Source of the DNA: Fidelibacterota bacterium UBA2986 | GTDB taxonomy: Bacteria; Fidelibacterota; Marinisomatia; Marinisomatales; AB-629-J13 | Direction: 5' to 3' | DNA: 64,000 nt | Assembly (NCBI GenBank): GCA_002346675.1 | Contig: DEAI01000011.1 | Location: 323,530-387,529 of the forward strand | Shown: positions 7,591-16,430 of the stretch, piece by piece | Layout: each line of letters starts with the position of its first letter | Numbering within the stretch: the first letter of the stretch is position 1 | Position numbers and translations under genes: made by a program | The notes under the pieces: generated by a model | The model's database searches: none | The model's input: the letters and a program-made list of their open reading frames with translations, nothing else | Told to the model about the DNA's origin: nothing

Positions 7591-10344
7591 ATGAAACGAA
7601 TGCTATCTGTATTTTTGTTCACACTACCCTTTGCCATATGTTTACAAGCATTAACGGTATCCGGTATGGTGAAAGATGCTGATACCGGTGAAGCGTTAGC
7701 AGGAGCTAATGTTGTTGTAGAGGGTACTAGCATGGGCTCTGCTACAAATTCAAGCGGAAGATTTGTAATTAGCAATGTCTCTTCTGGATCTCAGATTACT
7801 GCATCTATGATAGGCTATGAAAGTCAGACTATGACAGCAAGATCAAATCTTGAGTTTAATTTGGTAAGAGGAACCGTAGAGATGTCTGGGCTTGAGGTGC
7901 TTGCTTCGAGAGCAGGAGAGAAAACACCGGTTGCCTTTACCAATGTAAGCAAAGCAGATATGGATGTAAGGCTGGGTTCCCAAGATATCCCCATGGCATT
8001 GAATACTACACCAAGTGTTTATGCTACCCAACAAGGTGGCGGAGCAGGTGATGCTCGTATCAATGTACGTGGATTTAATCAACGAAATATTGCTGTTATG
8101 ATAAATGGTGTCCCACAGAATGATATGGAAAACGGCTGGGTGTACTGGTCAAATTGGGATGGTGTTGGTGATGCAACATCATCGATTCAGATGCAGAGAG
8201 GTCTTAGTGCTGTTAACTTGGCAGCGCCCTCAATTGGTGGAACTATGAATATTATCACTGACCCTGCTGCCCACTCCAAAGGTGGAAAGTTTAAGCAGGA
8301 GTTAGGAGCAGGCTCCTTATTTAAAACTACCCTGAACTATAATACAGGGTTGATAAATGACAATATGGCTTTTAGTGTCACGCTTGTGAAAAAAACAGGG
8401 AAAGGTGTTATTGATAAAACCTGGACAGATGCCTGGGCATATTACCTGGGAGCGAGCTATGCAATGGATGACAAAAACCGTTTTGAGCTTTATGCAATTG
8501 GTGCACCACAGCGCCACGGTCAGAATTTGTATAGACAGAATATAGCCACCTATGATCAGGCTTTTGCAAAAGGAATAGATGGATTTGATCAAGAAGCATT
8601 TGCCGATGGAGCAAAGTTTGAACACGAAGCTGGTAGAAATTTTAACCAAAATTGGGGACCTGTGAGTTCATCATATAAAGGAAAACAATATTGGTATATG
8701 TATGGTGAAGGTGGCTTGTTTGGTGGTGGTTTGCAGGATCGTCATGATTCAAGTTTTTTAAACGAAAGAGAAAACTTCTTTCACAAGCCTCTTGTTAATC
8801 TAAACCATTTCTATACCATAAATGATCAGATGAGATTATCATCTATTTTGTATTGGTCTGGAGGCTCTGGTGGTGGGACAGGAACTTATGGGAGCGTTTC
8901 AAGGCTTCCAGCAATTGACGATAATGCTTGGTGGGCTAGCTCTCCTTGGACTTGGGATTGGGATGCTGAGATTGCTCAAAATTCTTCAAACATTGATTCC
9001 GCATGGTCTACAACAGAAAATCTTTCAACTGGAATTCTTCGTAACAGTATAAATCGTCAAAATACAATTGGTTTAATTTCAAAGCTAAATTATGATTTGA
9101 GTGATGAGTTAAAGGTGGAAGTTGGACTGGATTGGCGGACAGCAGGAATCGAACACGCAAGAGAGGTACGTGACCTGCTCGGAGGCGATTTTTATGTTGA
9201 TTATGCTGATGATAATCATCCCGATGGGAAGAGAGTTGAACTGGGAGATATCATTGCCTATCACAATGAGACCACCGTGGACTGGCTTGGATTTTTTGGT
9301 CAGGGTAATTATTCATCAGGGCCAATAAACGCATATGGTATGGTTGGATTTTCATCCATAGCATACACCTATCAAGATCATTTTACAGTTGCAAATGCGG
9401 TTATAGACCACGGAGATCCTATTACAACTATGCAGTTTAAAGGCGGTGCTATGTATGATATCAATGATGAATTGAGTGCATTTGCAAACTTTGGTATTGT
9501 TGAAAAACCTCCCATCATGGATAATGTGATTTACTATGATGGTACAGTTGCTTCAGACCCTTCGAATGAAAAATTCCAGAGCTTGGAGTTTGGAGCAAAT
9601 TACAGAGCTGGAAATATGGCTGTAAAAGCTAACTATTACATAACTGATTGGAAAGATAGAAACCTTACAAAAGCAGTTACTTCTGGTCAGGGTTCCAGCG
9701 GTGATACCGATGTTATATTTCTTTCAGGAGTGAACCAAAATCACTCTGGATTAGAAGTTGAAGGGTCTATGCAGGTACATGATATGGTACGTTTAGATGC
9801 TGCTCTAAGCATGGGAACCTGGAAATTCGTTGATGATGCAAAAGGGAACTATCAGGAGGATGAGTTCAATGAAGAGGGACAGGTAATCGGGCAAACAACC
9901 ACCCCCTATAATTATGCATTAAAAGACCTATTTGTAGGTGATATGCCACAAACATCCTATGCGTTAGGTGTAACAGTCACACCTATGCCAGGATTAAGCA
10001 TACAATCATTGTTCAACATGTATGATAAAAACTATGCGGATTGGAGTCCTGATGATAGAGAAGTTGATGAAGATGGAGAGGCAGATACAGAGCAGGTTTG
10101 GATGGCGCCCGGATACAGTAAAATTGACCTTCATGTTAATTATGATCTTCCGGTAAGCATAGGGGATACAAGAATGTCTGCATTTTTACATGTATTTAAT
10201 GCACTGGATGCAGTATATGTTCAGGATGCTACAGATAACAGTCAATACAATAGTTGGGGAGGAACATCACACGATGCAGATAACGCAGAGGTGTTTCTTG
10301 GTACACCTAGATACTTCAACTTAGGGCTGAATGTCCATTTCTAA
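7591..10344 (+). CDS. TonB-dependent outer-membrane receptor with carboxypeptidase-regulatory-like N-domain
   Basis: A 917-residue receptor. ATG 7591 is chosen over an upstream in-frame start at 7525 because it is preceded by AAGGAG (from 7580) and begins a signal peptide (MKRMLSVFLFTLPFAICLQA). Residues ~20-95 are a carboxypeptidase-regulatory-like domain (VSGMVKDADTGEALAGANV). Residues ~105-220 are the plug, with INVRGFNQRNIAVMINGVP and the IQMQRGLSAV strand. The remainder is a 22-strand-type barrel ending in the aromatic GLNVHF. It would import a substrate using TonB energy. No SusD partner or transport gene is adjacent, so the ligand is unknown. A strong terminator follows. Confidence 0.92.
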   Translation: MKRMLSVFLFTLPFAICLQALTVSGMVKDADTGEALAGANVVVEGTSMGSATNSSGRFVISNVSSGSQITASMIGYESQTMTARSNLEFNLVRGTVEMSGLEVLASRAGEKTPVAFTNVSKADMDVRLGSQDIPMALNTTPSVYATQQGGGAGDARINVRGFNQRNIAVMINGVPQNDMENGWVYWSNWDGVGDATSSIQMQRGLSAVNLAAPSIGGTMNIITDPAAHSKGGKFKQELGAGSLFKTTLNYNTGLINDNMAFSVTLVKKTGKGVIDKTWTDAWAYYLGASYAMDDKNRFELYAIGAPQRHGQNLYRQNIATYDQAFAKGIDGFDQEAFADGAKFEHEAGRNFNQNWGPVSSSYKGKQYWYMYGEGGLFGGGLQDRHDSSFLNERENFFHKPLVNLNHFYTINDQMRLSSILYWSGGSGGGTGTYGSVSRLPAIDDNAWWASSPWTWDWDAEIAQNSSNIDSAWSTTENLSTGILRNSINRQNTIGLISKLNYDLSDELKVEVGLDWRTAGIEHAREVRDLLGGDFYVDYADDNHPDGKRVELGDIIAYHNETTVDWLGFFGQGNYSSGPINAYGMVGFSSIAYTYQDHFTVANAVIDHGDPITTMQFKGGAMYDINDELSAFANFGIVEKPPIMDNVIYYDGTVASDPSNEKFQSLEFGANYRAGNMAVKANYYITDWKDRNLTKAVTSGQGSSGDTDVIFLSGVNQNHSGLEVEGSMQVHDMVRLDAALSMGTWKFVDDAKGNYQEDEFNEEGQVIGQTTTPYNYALKDLFVGDMPQTSYALGVTVTPMPGLSIQSLFNMYDKNYADWSPDDREVDEDGEADTEQVWMAPGYSKIDLHVNYDLPVSIGDTRMSAFLHVFNALDAVYVQDATDNSQYNSWGGTSHDADNAEVFLGTPRYFNLGLNVHF

Positions 10345-10363
10345 AAGGTAAATAGAAAAAATG

Positions 10364-10395
10364 AAAAACCCCACTTTTGTGGGGTTTTTTGTTTT
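10364..10395 (+). terminator. Rho-independent terminator of the TonB receptor gene
   Basis: Perfect 8-bp stem AACCCCAC/GTGGGGTT with a TTTT loop and a following T-run (TTTTGTTTT), beginning about 20 bases after the stop codon. The same stem sequence is reused in the terminator at 58173-58196 on the other strand. Confidence 0.9.
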
Positions 10396-10441
10396 ATAAA
10401 ACAATTTTTATTTTAATGAGAAATTGTAATATTAATACCGT

Positions 10442-10675
10442 ATGAGACCATATTTACGGATGAAAGCACATAAAAAACCGTGTTATATAATTAGTCATCT
10501 ACTTTTATTATTTTCTCCTCAAGCTCTTTCTCCTGCTTTTAATTCTAAAATACCTAGATTAGGATCTTTCACTTTACTCTTTTTCGTGGGACGGACTGAC
10601 AGGCCTTTCTCGGGAAGCAGGAAGTGAAATATATTATGTCAGTTTCGAGTCCGGAGAGTATGTCCTTTCAGAAAA
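10442..10675 (+). pseudogene. Possible decayed remnant of a PD40-type beta-propeller gene
   Basis: The 376-base gap 10345-10720 has no convincing intact gene. Its 3' part reads, in one frame ending at a TGA at 10693-10695, as a stretch with SFSWDGLTG, EIYYVSFESGEY and ending VLSEKILLIR. This resembles a WD40-like PD40 repeat (usually FFSSDR...DIYWV). The upstream part of the same frame is stopped by TAG, and a different frame (10442-10627) carries an unremarkable 61-codon ORF. This suggests a frameshifted fragment. Support is weak and rests on one short repeat-like phrase. Confidence 0.25.
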
Positions 10676-10720
10676 GATCTTACTGATTCGCTGAACATTT
10701 GATTAACCCCTCACTAGAGT

Positions 10721-11548
10721 TTAATCTTTCTTTTTTTCTCTGGAAATATCTCTACTAGCTGCATACAGCCTAGACTTTTCTGAATCTGATAGTCCGTCAT
10801 AACCCACCTGATTGATTCTGTCAAGGATTTGATTTACATCTTCCTGAAGTTTTCTATTCTTTTTTTGCAGATTTTCCTCACGTTTTATTTTTGATTCCAA
10901 AATTTGTTTTCTCATAGAAAAGACAACTTTTTTCCATTGCCGATTGAATCTAAGATAGGTAAAACCAATGATCATTCCAGAGAGGTGAGTCAGATGACTG
11001 ATATTTGAGTGACTGCCCAATGAAGAGAAAAAGGCGACAGCTCCAAGAATAATAACAAACCATTTCACCTTCACAGGAAACAAAAAATAAATATATACAA
11101 TACGATTGGGAAACATAAGACCGTAAGCAGTGAGTATTCCATACACAGCTCCGCTCGCACCTATTAGGTATGCGGAGGAAGATGAAAATGATTGAAATAA
11201 AATCCATATTAAACCTGATCCTACACCGGTAATTATATAATATTTAATGAATCCCTGTCTGCCCCAGATTGTTTCCAGTTCTGAACCAAACAGAAATAAA
11301 ACAAGCATATTGATAGCTACGTGCCAGAAGTCACCGTGAATAAACATATATGTAAATGGTTGCCAAACCAGAGGCCAGATAGTTTCAGGAGATAGCCCAA
11401 ATATTTCTACAAGATTTATCTCTCCCCTAGAAATAGACTTGAAAATGAACAATAAAAGGTTTAATCCAATTAGGACTTTTATTGCATCAGTAAAATATCG
11501 AGGTCTCCAGGAGAACTGTCCTTGATTAGATTGAAATTGGTATCTCAT
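10721..11548 (-). CDS. Rhomboid family intramembrane serine protease
   Basis: A 275-residue polytopic membrane protease. The catalytic serine is in GASGAVYG (Ser132) and the catalytic histidine in HLTHLSG (His188), the expected dyad on TM4 and TM6. The conserved WxP...YMFIHGDFWHVAINM segment after TM1 is also present. A cytoplasmic charged, probably coiled tail (residues ~200-275) follows the six helices and ends KKKD. Its start overlaps the stop of the papain-like gene upstream by 4 bases, so the two are translationally coupled. Substrate is unknown. Confidence 0.9.
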   Translation of the reverse strand: MRYQFQSNQGQFSWRPRYFTDAIKVLIGLNLLLFIFKSISRGEINLVEIFGLSPETIWPLVWQPFTYMFIHGDFWHVAINMLVLFLFGSELETIWGRQGFIKYYIITGVGSGLIWILFQSFSSSSAYLIGASGAVYGILTAYGLMFPNRIVYIYFLFPVKVKWFVIILGAVAFFSSLGSHSNISHLTHLSGMIIGFTYLRFNRQWKKVVFSMRKQILESKIKREENLQKKNRKLQEDVNQILDRINQVGYDGLSDSEKSRLYAASRDISREKKKD

Positions 11549-12402
11549 GTGCTTTGGTATGCTAACTTACGAAATCGAAAATAGTTGCATGGGTTTATGA
11601 GTGGAGTGCTGACACTAGGAGAAGCTTCCTTAACCAAAAGCTGAGGCAAGGTAAAAAAACTGGTTTTTAGTTCTTTTATTTCTGAGCATACCCAGGCTGT
11701 ATGGACAAAAAAATCTCTGGGGAATATTCCCCTAACTTTATTGAATCCATACTTTCTGAGCCCATCACGGATTATTGTTGTACAACTCCGATTGAAAAAA
11801 CTGAAGTCTTTATATAATTTAGAGTTCTTGGGATGGGGTTCAGAATTTTTTATTACTTCTAGTTCGTCACGGTATATTTTTGATAGTAGTTTGTCATCTA
11901 TCCCCTCAACACGCAACACATGAATTGTCCGCATAAAATTTCTACCAAATTTATCATAATAATTTCTTCCGTTTTCATTCAATGCAAATTTTCCTGTGGT
12001 AGGTGAAGGAGCAAATTCCCCCAGTGCGGGACGATAAAAATATTCCTCTGGTGTCATAACCTCATTTTCAATCATATAGTGTGAAAAATTAAATATGTTT
12101 CCACTAATATTAATAGCATTGTGCCCAAAAGTGGATGCCCAATATTTTACCAACCTTTCGTTGTAATATAGTTCAAGAAATGGGGTATCTTTTTTTTTCT
12201 CAGCTGGCCAAATAATATAAATGGATTTCCCAGTGTCCCAGTCAATTTGAGGGAGAGGGCGTGCGTGGACGGTACAATTTTCCCAGTGTTCAATATAGCC
12301 ATCCCATATTTGGTCACTGTGTAAAATAATTTCCCCAGATGCCTTTTTGAGAAATATGGTATTATCCTCAGTTGTAATGATTCCTGTAATAGCTTTATAC
12401 AT
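11545..12402 (-). CDS. Permuted papain-like (DUF4105/Lnb-like) putative cysteine amidase
   Basis: A 285-residue protein without an obvious signal peptide. The arrangement of ASTFGHNAINI (candidate His, residue ~92) before NRSCTTIIRDGLRKYGF (candidate Cys, residue ~210) is the order seen in circularly permuted papain-fold enzymes such as DUF4105/Lnb and NlpC-like proteins. In those the histidine precedes the cysteine. I do not recognise a named family with certainty and the substrate is unknown. It lies between recO and the rhomboid gene, spaced 2 bases from the former and overlapping the latter, so it belongs to the eno-rhomboid minus-strand operon. Confidence 0.55.
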   Translation of the reverse strand: MYKAITGIITTEDNTIFLKKASGEIILHSDQIWDGYIEHWENCTVHARPLPQIDWDTGKSIYIIWPAEKKKDTPFLELYYNERLVKYWASTFGHNAINISGNIFNFSHYMIENEVMTPEEYFYRPALGEFAPSPTTGKFALNENGRNYYDKFGRNFMRTIHVLRVEGIDDKLLSKIYRDELEVIKNSEPHPKNSKLYKDFSFFNRSCTTIIRDGLRKYGFNKVRGIFPRDFFVHTAWVCSEIKELKTSFFTLPQLLVKEASPSVSTPLINPCNYFRFRKLAYQST

Positions 12403-12404
12403 AT

Positions 12405-13091
12405 TCAGAGTTTTAGTTTTCTCATAAAATCAAATGAATGAAGGGGTCCGTTAAAATCAAAATGATACCTTAGGTTTCCAGATAGATATCCCCCTACCGT
12501 TTTCCTGTCTTGCGCTGAAACAGTGAGGTTAGGCATGGATTCCAAAGAATGAGTTTGAAGAGATTTCAGTATATTTAAACTATTTGAAGAACCACGAGGG
12601 TTATTGTAACCGTTGTATAGAAAATCATTTCCATTTAAATCTGGTTTAAACCCTAATAGAGTTAGCATTTTCATCTCATAATACCAAAAAATGATATTCA
12701 ATTTGTGTCCCTGTGAGTCCATTTTATGAAGAACGGATACTAGCTCACTAAACAGTTCAGGGTGTGAGTCATGGCTGGTAATTGCTTTGTCTGTTATTTC
12801 CATTAGTGCCAATCCATAGGAAATGTGTTTCAAATTATTTTGAAATTTAGACCAAAGCTTGTGGTAGGAGATCTTAGATGCTATTTGAATATCTCTTTTG
12901 GATTTAAAATGGTAAATTAGATCTAAATGATTAATTGGTTGCAAAAATGATGTATGGTTATTTTTTTTTCTTTTAGCACCACGAACCATAATGCTGATCT
13001 TCCCATGCTCCTGTGTAAAACAACGCGCAATAATGCTGGTATCGCTATACGAAAAACGTTTCAGCACTATCGCTTCAGTCTTGATAATCAT
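12405..13091 (-). CDS. recO: DNA repair protein RecO
   Basis: A 228-residue RecO, which helps load RecA onto SSB-coated single strands in the RecFOR pathway and anneals DNA. The N-terminal OB-fold begins with the typical KTEAIVLKRFSYSDTSIIARCFT, followed by GKISIMVRGAKRKKN. The rest is the helical domain with the LALMEITDKA stretch. The C-terminal part lacks an obvious four-cysteine zinc motif, as in many FCB members. It starts 8 bases after proS and is probably co-transcribed with it. Confidence 0.9.
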   Translation of the reverse strand: MIIKTEAIVLKRFSYSDTSIIARCFTQEHGKISIMVRGAKRKKNNHTSFLQPINHLDLIYHFKSKRDIQIASKISYHKLWSKFQNNLKHISYGLALMEITDKAITSHDSHPELFSELVSVLHKMDSQGHKLNIIFWYYEMKMLTLLGFKPDLNGNDFLYNGYNNPRGSSNSLNILKSLQTHSLESMPNLTVSAQDRKTVGGYLSGNLRYHFDFNGPLHSFDFMRKLKL

Positions 13092-13098
13092 TTATGTT

Positions 13099-14565
13099 TT
13101 AATATGCTTTGGCGAAGATCACCTCATATTTTGCAGGTTTTCCACTGTAAACACACATTTTTTTAGATATTTCACCATCAGAAAGTATGCACCTTACAGT
13201 TGCCTTTGTTTCTTCCTTAATTCTCAATTCTGTTTCGGATTCGCCGTCCCAACCGCATTTGATGAATCCACCTTTTTCCTTAATTAAAGATTTAAACTCT
13301 TCATAAGAGTCTGTACTGTGTGTGTGATTTTCTCTGAAGGTTAGTGCCTGTTGGAATAAATTGTTTTGAATTTCTTCCAATAATTCAGAGACTTTAGAAA
13401 ATATTCCATTAATGGAATATGATTTTTTTTCACCTGTATCTCTCCGCGCCAAAATAACATTGCTTTCATTAACATCTCGGGGACCTACCTCCAGCCGTAT
13501 AGGGACACCTTTCATTTCCCACTCATTAAATTTAAAACCAGGAGAATTAGGACTCCAGTCCTCATAATATCGTACTCCATTATTTTTGAATTTATTAAGA
13601 GCTGGCTCGAGGAAATGATGAATATTTTGACGGTCTTCATCTGTTCGAAATATGGGAACTATTACAATCTGATAGGGTGCTATTTTGGGTGGAAGGCGAA
13701 GACCCTTATCATCTCCGTGAGTCATTATGACAGCTCCCAACAGCCGTGTGCTGACACCCCAGCTAGTAGCATGCACATATTTCTCTTTATTATCTTCAGT
13801 CTGAAAAGTAACACCAAAAGCTTTGGCAAAGTTTTGCCCCAAATTATGTGATGTTCCTGCCTGCAGGGCACGTTTATCACCCATCATTGCCTCGATACAG
13901 TACGTGCGTTCTGCTCCAGCAAACTTTTCAGCCTCTGATTTCAACCCTGTTAACACCGGGACAGCAAGAAATTCTTCTGCAAGCTTTTTATAAATGCTCA
14001 GAATTAACAGAGTTTCTTTTTCAGCCTCTTCTTCCGTTGCATGAGCTGTGTGCCCCTCCTGCCAGAGAAATTCAGTTGTTCTCAAAAACAACCTCGTTCG
14101 CATTTCCCAGCGAACAACATTTGCCCATTGATTAATAAGTAAAGGCAAATCTCTGTAAGATTGAATCCACTTTTTATACATAGACCAGATGACTGTTTCT
14201 GAAGTTGGCCGCACAATAACTTCTTCATCCAGCTTTGACTCCGGGTCAACAATGAGCCCATCCTTCCCTGCTTTTAATCTTGAGTGAGTAACCACAGCGC
14301 ATTCTTTTGCAAATCCTTCTACATGTTCTGCTTCCTGAGCTAAAAATGACTTTGGAATAAACAGGGGGAAATATGCATTTACGTGCCCACTATCTTTTAT
14401 CATTTTATCTAATGAGTCTCTCAGGTTTTCCCAAAGAGAAAAACCGTAAGGTTTAATGACCATAGTTCCTTTTACAGGACCATAATCTGCAAGTCCGGCT
14501 TTGGTGATGACATCTGTATACCATCCCGAAAAATTTTGACTTCTGGGGATAACTTTTTTAGACAA
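13099..14565 (-). CDS. proS: Prolyl-tRNA synthetase, short archaeal/eukaryal-type
   Basis: A 488-residue class II synthetase charging tRNA-Pro. The start MSKKVIPRSQNFSGWY and the length identify the short form without the bacterial editing insertion (ProS type 3). This form is found in archaea, eukaryotes and several bacterial groups including Bacteroidota. Class II motifs are present: VIRPTSETVIWSMYKKWI, then VVRWEMRTRLFLRTTEFLWQEGHTAHA (motif 2 region), and HGDDKGLRLPPKIAP near the middle. The C-terminal part (~400-488) is the anticodon/zinc-like domain with KCGWDGESETELRIKEETKATVRC and ends in a Tyr (AKAY). It follows ftsB by 120 bases. Confidence 0.95.
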   Translation of the reverse strand: MSKKVIPRSQNFSGWYTDVITKAGLADYGPVKGTMVIKPYGFSLWENLRDSLDKMIKDSGHVNAYFPLFIPKSFLAQEAEHVEGFAKECAVVTHSRLKAGKDGLIVDPESKLDEEVIVRPTSETVIWSMYKKWIQSYRDLPLLINQWANVVRWEMRTRLFLRTTEFLWQEGHTAHATEEEAEKETLLILSIYKKLAEEFLAVPVLTGLKSEAEKFAGAERTYCIEAMMGDKRALQAGTSHNLGQNFAKAFGVTFQTEDNKEKYVHATSWGVSTRLLGAVIMTHGDDKGLRLPPKIAPYQIVIVPIFRTDEDRQNIHHFLEPALNKFKNNGVRYYEDWSPNSPGFKFNEWEMKGVPIRLEVGPRDVNESNVILARRDTGEKKSYSINGIFSKVSELLEEIQNNLFQQALTFRENHTHSTDSYEEFKSLIKEKGGFIKCGWDGESETELRIKEETKATVRCILSDGEISKKMCVYSGKPAKYEVIFAKAY

Positions 14566-14685
14566 AACTATTTCTCTGAGTTAATATTAAAATAAAAAAT
14601 GTAGAAGAAATTACCGGCTCTATATTAGGTGGACAAATAAAAAGGTAGTTTCAAACAAACGAATCTCAAAATTAGATGGTGAAAC

Positions 14686-15042
14686 TTATTCATCTTTTTT
14701 TTCTTTAATTACTCTAAACATTTTCTCTCCCGGTAAAACCATCCCATACTTTTCCCTTGCTAACTGTAAAAGATATTCATCGTTATGTTCTAATAGCTGT
14801 TTCTCATTTTCTAGTTTTTGCAGTTCCACGCGAAGAACAGCAATAAGTTCTTGAGTTTTTTTACGTTCCAAGTTGATCTTTATCAATTGGTACACACCAT
14901 GATCACCAAAGAAAAATATAATGATTAGTATGGTACTGATCAATAATGTGACCCCCTTTAATATTCGTTTTTTAGATTCCTCTGTCTTCCGTTTGTAGCG
15001 AAGAGTTCTTGGAGTTTTTTTCCTTTTTTTTGTTTTCATCAT
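14686..15042 (-). CDS. ftsB: FtsB/DivIC-type septum formation protein
   Basis: A 118-residue bitopic membrane protein: a Lys/Arg-rich cytoplasmic tail (residues 1-27), one membrane helix (~29-46), a short coiled coil (~60-95, LRVELQKLENEKQLLEHN) and the family's C-terminal LAREKYGMVLPGEKMFRV. FtsB/DivIC bridges FtsL and FtsQ in the divisome. The start overlaps the enolase stop codon by 4 bases (ATGA), the eno-ftsB pairing seen in many bacteria. This makes translational coupling likely. Confidence 0.9.
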   Translation of the reverse strand: MMKTKKRKKTPRTLRYKRKTEESKKRILKGVTLLISTILIIIFFFGDHGVYQLIKINLERKKTQELIAVLRVELQKLENEKQLLEHNDEYLLQLAREKYGMVLPGEKMFRVIKEKKDE

Positions 15043-16322
15043 AAATTTCCGAGTACAGATTTATCTGGATATTTTGCTTTATTTCCTAACTGTTCTTCAA
15101 TTCTTATCAACTGGTTGTATTTACATAACCGGTCAGTTCTGGAAGCTGATCCTGTTTTTATTTGTCCCATTCCCATTGCTACAGCAAAATCGGCTATGAA
15201 TGTATCTTCTGTTTCACCTGAACGATGGGATATGATTGCACCAAAGTTATTTTTTCTGGCCATTTCTACTGCTTGAATGGTTTCCGTCACAGTTCCAATT
15301 TGATTTAATTTTATCAAAATGGCATTCATCGCGCTTTCATTTATCGAACGTTCGAGCCTCTTCAAATTTGTTACAGTTAAATCATCACCAATAATTTGAA
15401 CAGTATTTCCCAATTTATTATTCAATAATGTCCACCCTCCCCAATCATTTTCATCTAGACCATCTTCTATAGAAACAATTGGATATTTGTCCACTAATTT
15501 TTGCCAATAGCTAACCATTTCTTCTGAAGATAAAACCATGTTTTCTGATGATAAATGGTAAGAACCCTCTGAATAAAACTCACTTGAAGCAGCATCAATT
15601 GCAAGAAATATTTCCTGTCCGATCTTATATCTGCTTTTTTCAATAGCTTCTAGAATTATTTCAATAGCTTCTTCATTGGAATTTAAATTGGGGGCGAAAC
15701 CACCTTCGTCTCCCACTGAGGTATTTAATCCTTTTGATTTAAGTACGATTTTGAGATAATGAAATATTTCTGTTCCCATTTGTAGACCGGCACTAAATGA
15801 GTCTGCCCCAATTGGATAAACCATAAACTCTTGAATGTCTACATTATTATCTGCATGACTACCTCCATTCAAAATGTTCATCATAGGTGCAGGCAGTAAA
15901 AAACCATCAGAGTTTAAATGTTGCCACAAAGGTTTTTTCTTGTGATTTGCTGCTGCCCTGCAAATTGCCATGGAAACGCCTAAAATGGCATTAGCCCCCA
16001 AGTTGCTTTTATTAGCTGTCCCATCTATATAAATGAGTTTATTATCAATGGATGTTTGATCAAGTGCATCTTCACCACTAATAGCTTTATTCAAAACATA
16101 ATTTACATTATGAATGGCTTTTTTTACACCTTTACCAAGATAACGACTGTTATCATTGTCCCGCAATTCTACTGCCTCATGTTCGCCAGTAGATGCACCA
16201 GAAGGAACCGCCGCCCACCCTGATGATCCATCACCAAGTGTAACCTCTACCTCAAGAGTAGGGTTTCCCCTCGAGTCAAGTATTTCTCTTCCGGTTACAT
16301 TAACTATAGTTGAATTAGACAC
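15039..16322 (-). CDS. eno: Enolase
   Basis: A 427-residue phosphopyruvate hydratase (2-phosphoglycerate to PEP) of normal length. Seen motifs: GREILDSRGNPTLEVEV at the start, SGASTGEHEAVELRD with the flexible loop, NILNGGSHADNNVDIQEFM, SIEDGLDENDWGGW with the metal-binding acids, IGDDLTVTN, and LIKLNQIGTVTET followed by SHRSGETEDTFIAD. All expected catalytic regions are intact. It is the first gene of the minus-strand series reaching to the rhomboid gene, divergent from the FemAB-like gene across 108 bases. Confidence 0.98.
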   Translation of the reverse strand: MSNSTIVNVTGREILDSRGNPTLEVEVTLGDGSSGWAAVPSGASTGEHEAVELRDNDNSRYLGKGVKKAIHNVNYVLNKAISGEDALDQTSIDNKLIYIDGTANKSNLGANAILGVSMAICRAAANHKKKPLWQHLNSDGFLLPAPMMNILNGGSHADNNVDIQEFMVYPIGADSFSAGLQMGTEIFHYLKIVLKSKGLNTSVGDEGGFAPNLNSNEEAIEIILEAIEKSRYKIGQEIFLAIDAASSEFYSEGSYHLSSENMVLSSEEMVSYWQKLVDKYPIVSIEDGLDENDWGGWTLLNNKLGNTVQIIGDDLTVTNLKRLERSINESAMNAILIKLNQIGTVTETIQAVEMARKNNFGAIISHRSGETEDTFIADFAVAMGMGQIKTGSASRTDRLCKYNQLIRIEEQLGNKAKYPDKSVLGNL

Positions 16323-16430
16323 TTTTGTTTTCCATGATTTTATTCAAATTAAAACTGGGAACAACACTATACAATAGGCATTGTAATCTTAATTGTACAA
16401 AGAAACTACAGCCCTTAATTTTCTGGTAGC

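Noticed and set aside
8317..8649. Minus-strand ORF of 110 codons inside the TonB receptor
   Set aside because: Shadow of a certain gene with signal peptide, plug and barrel.
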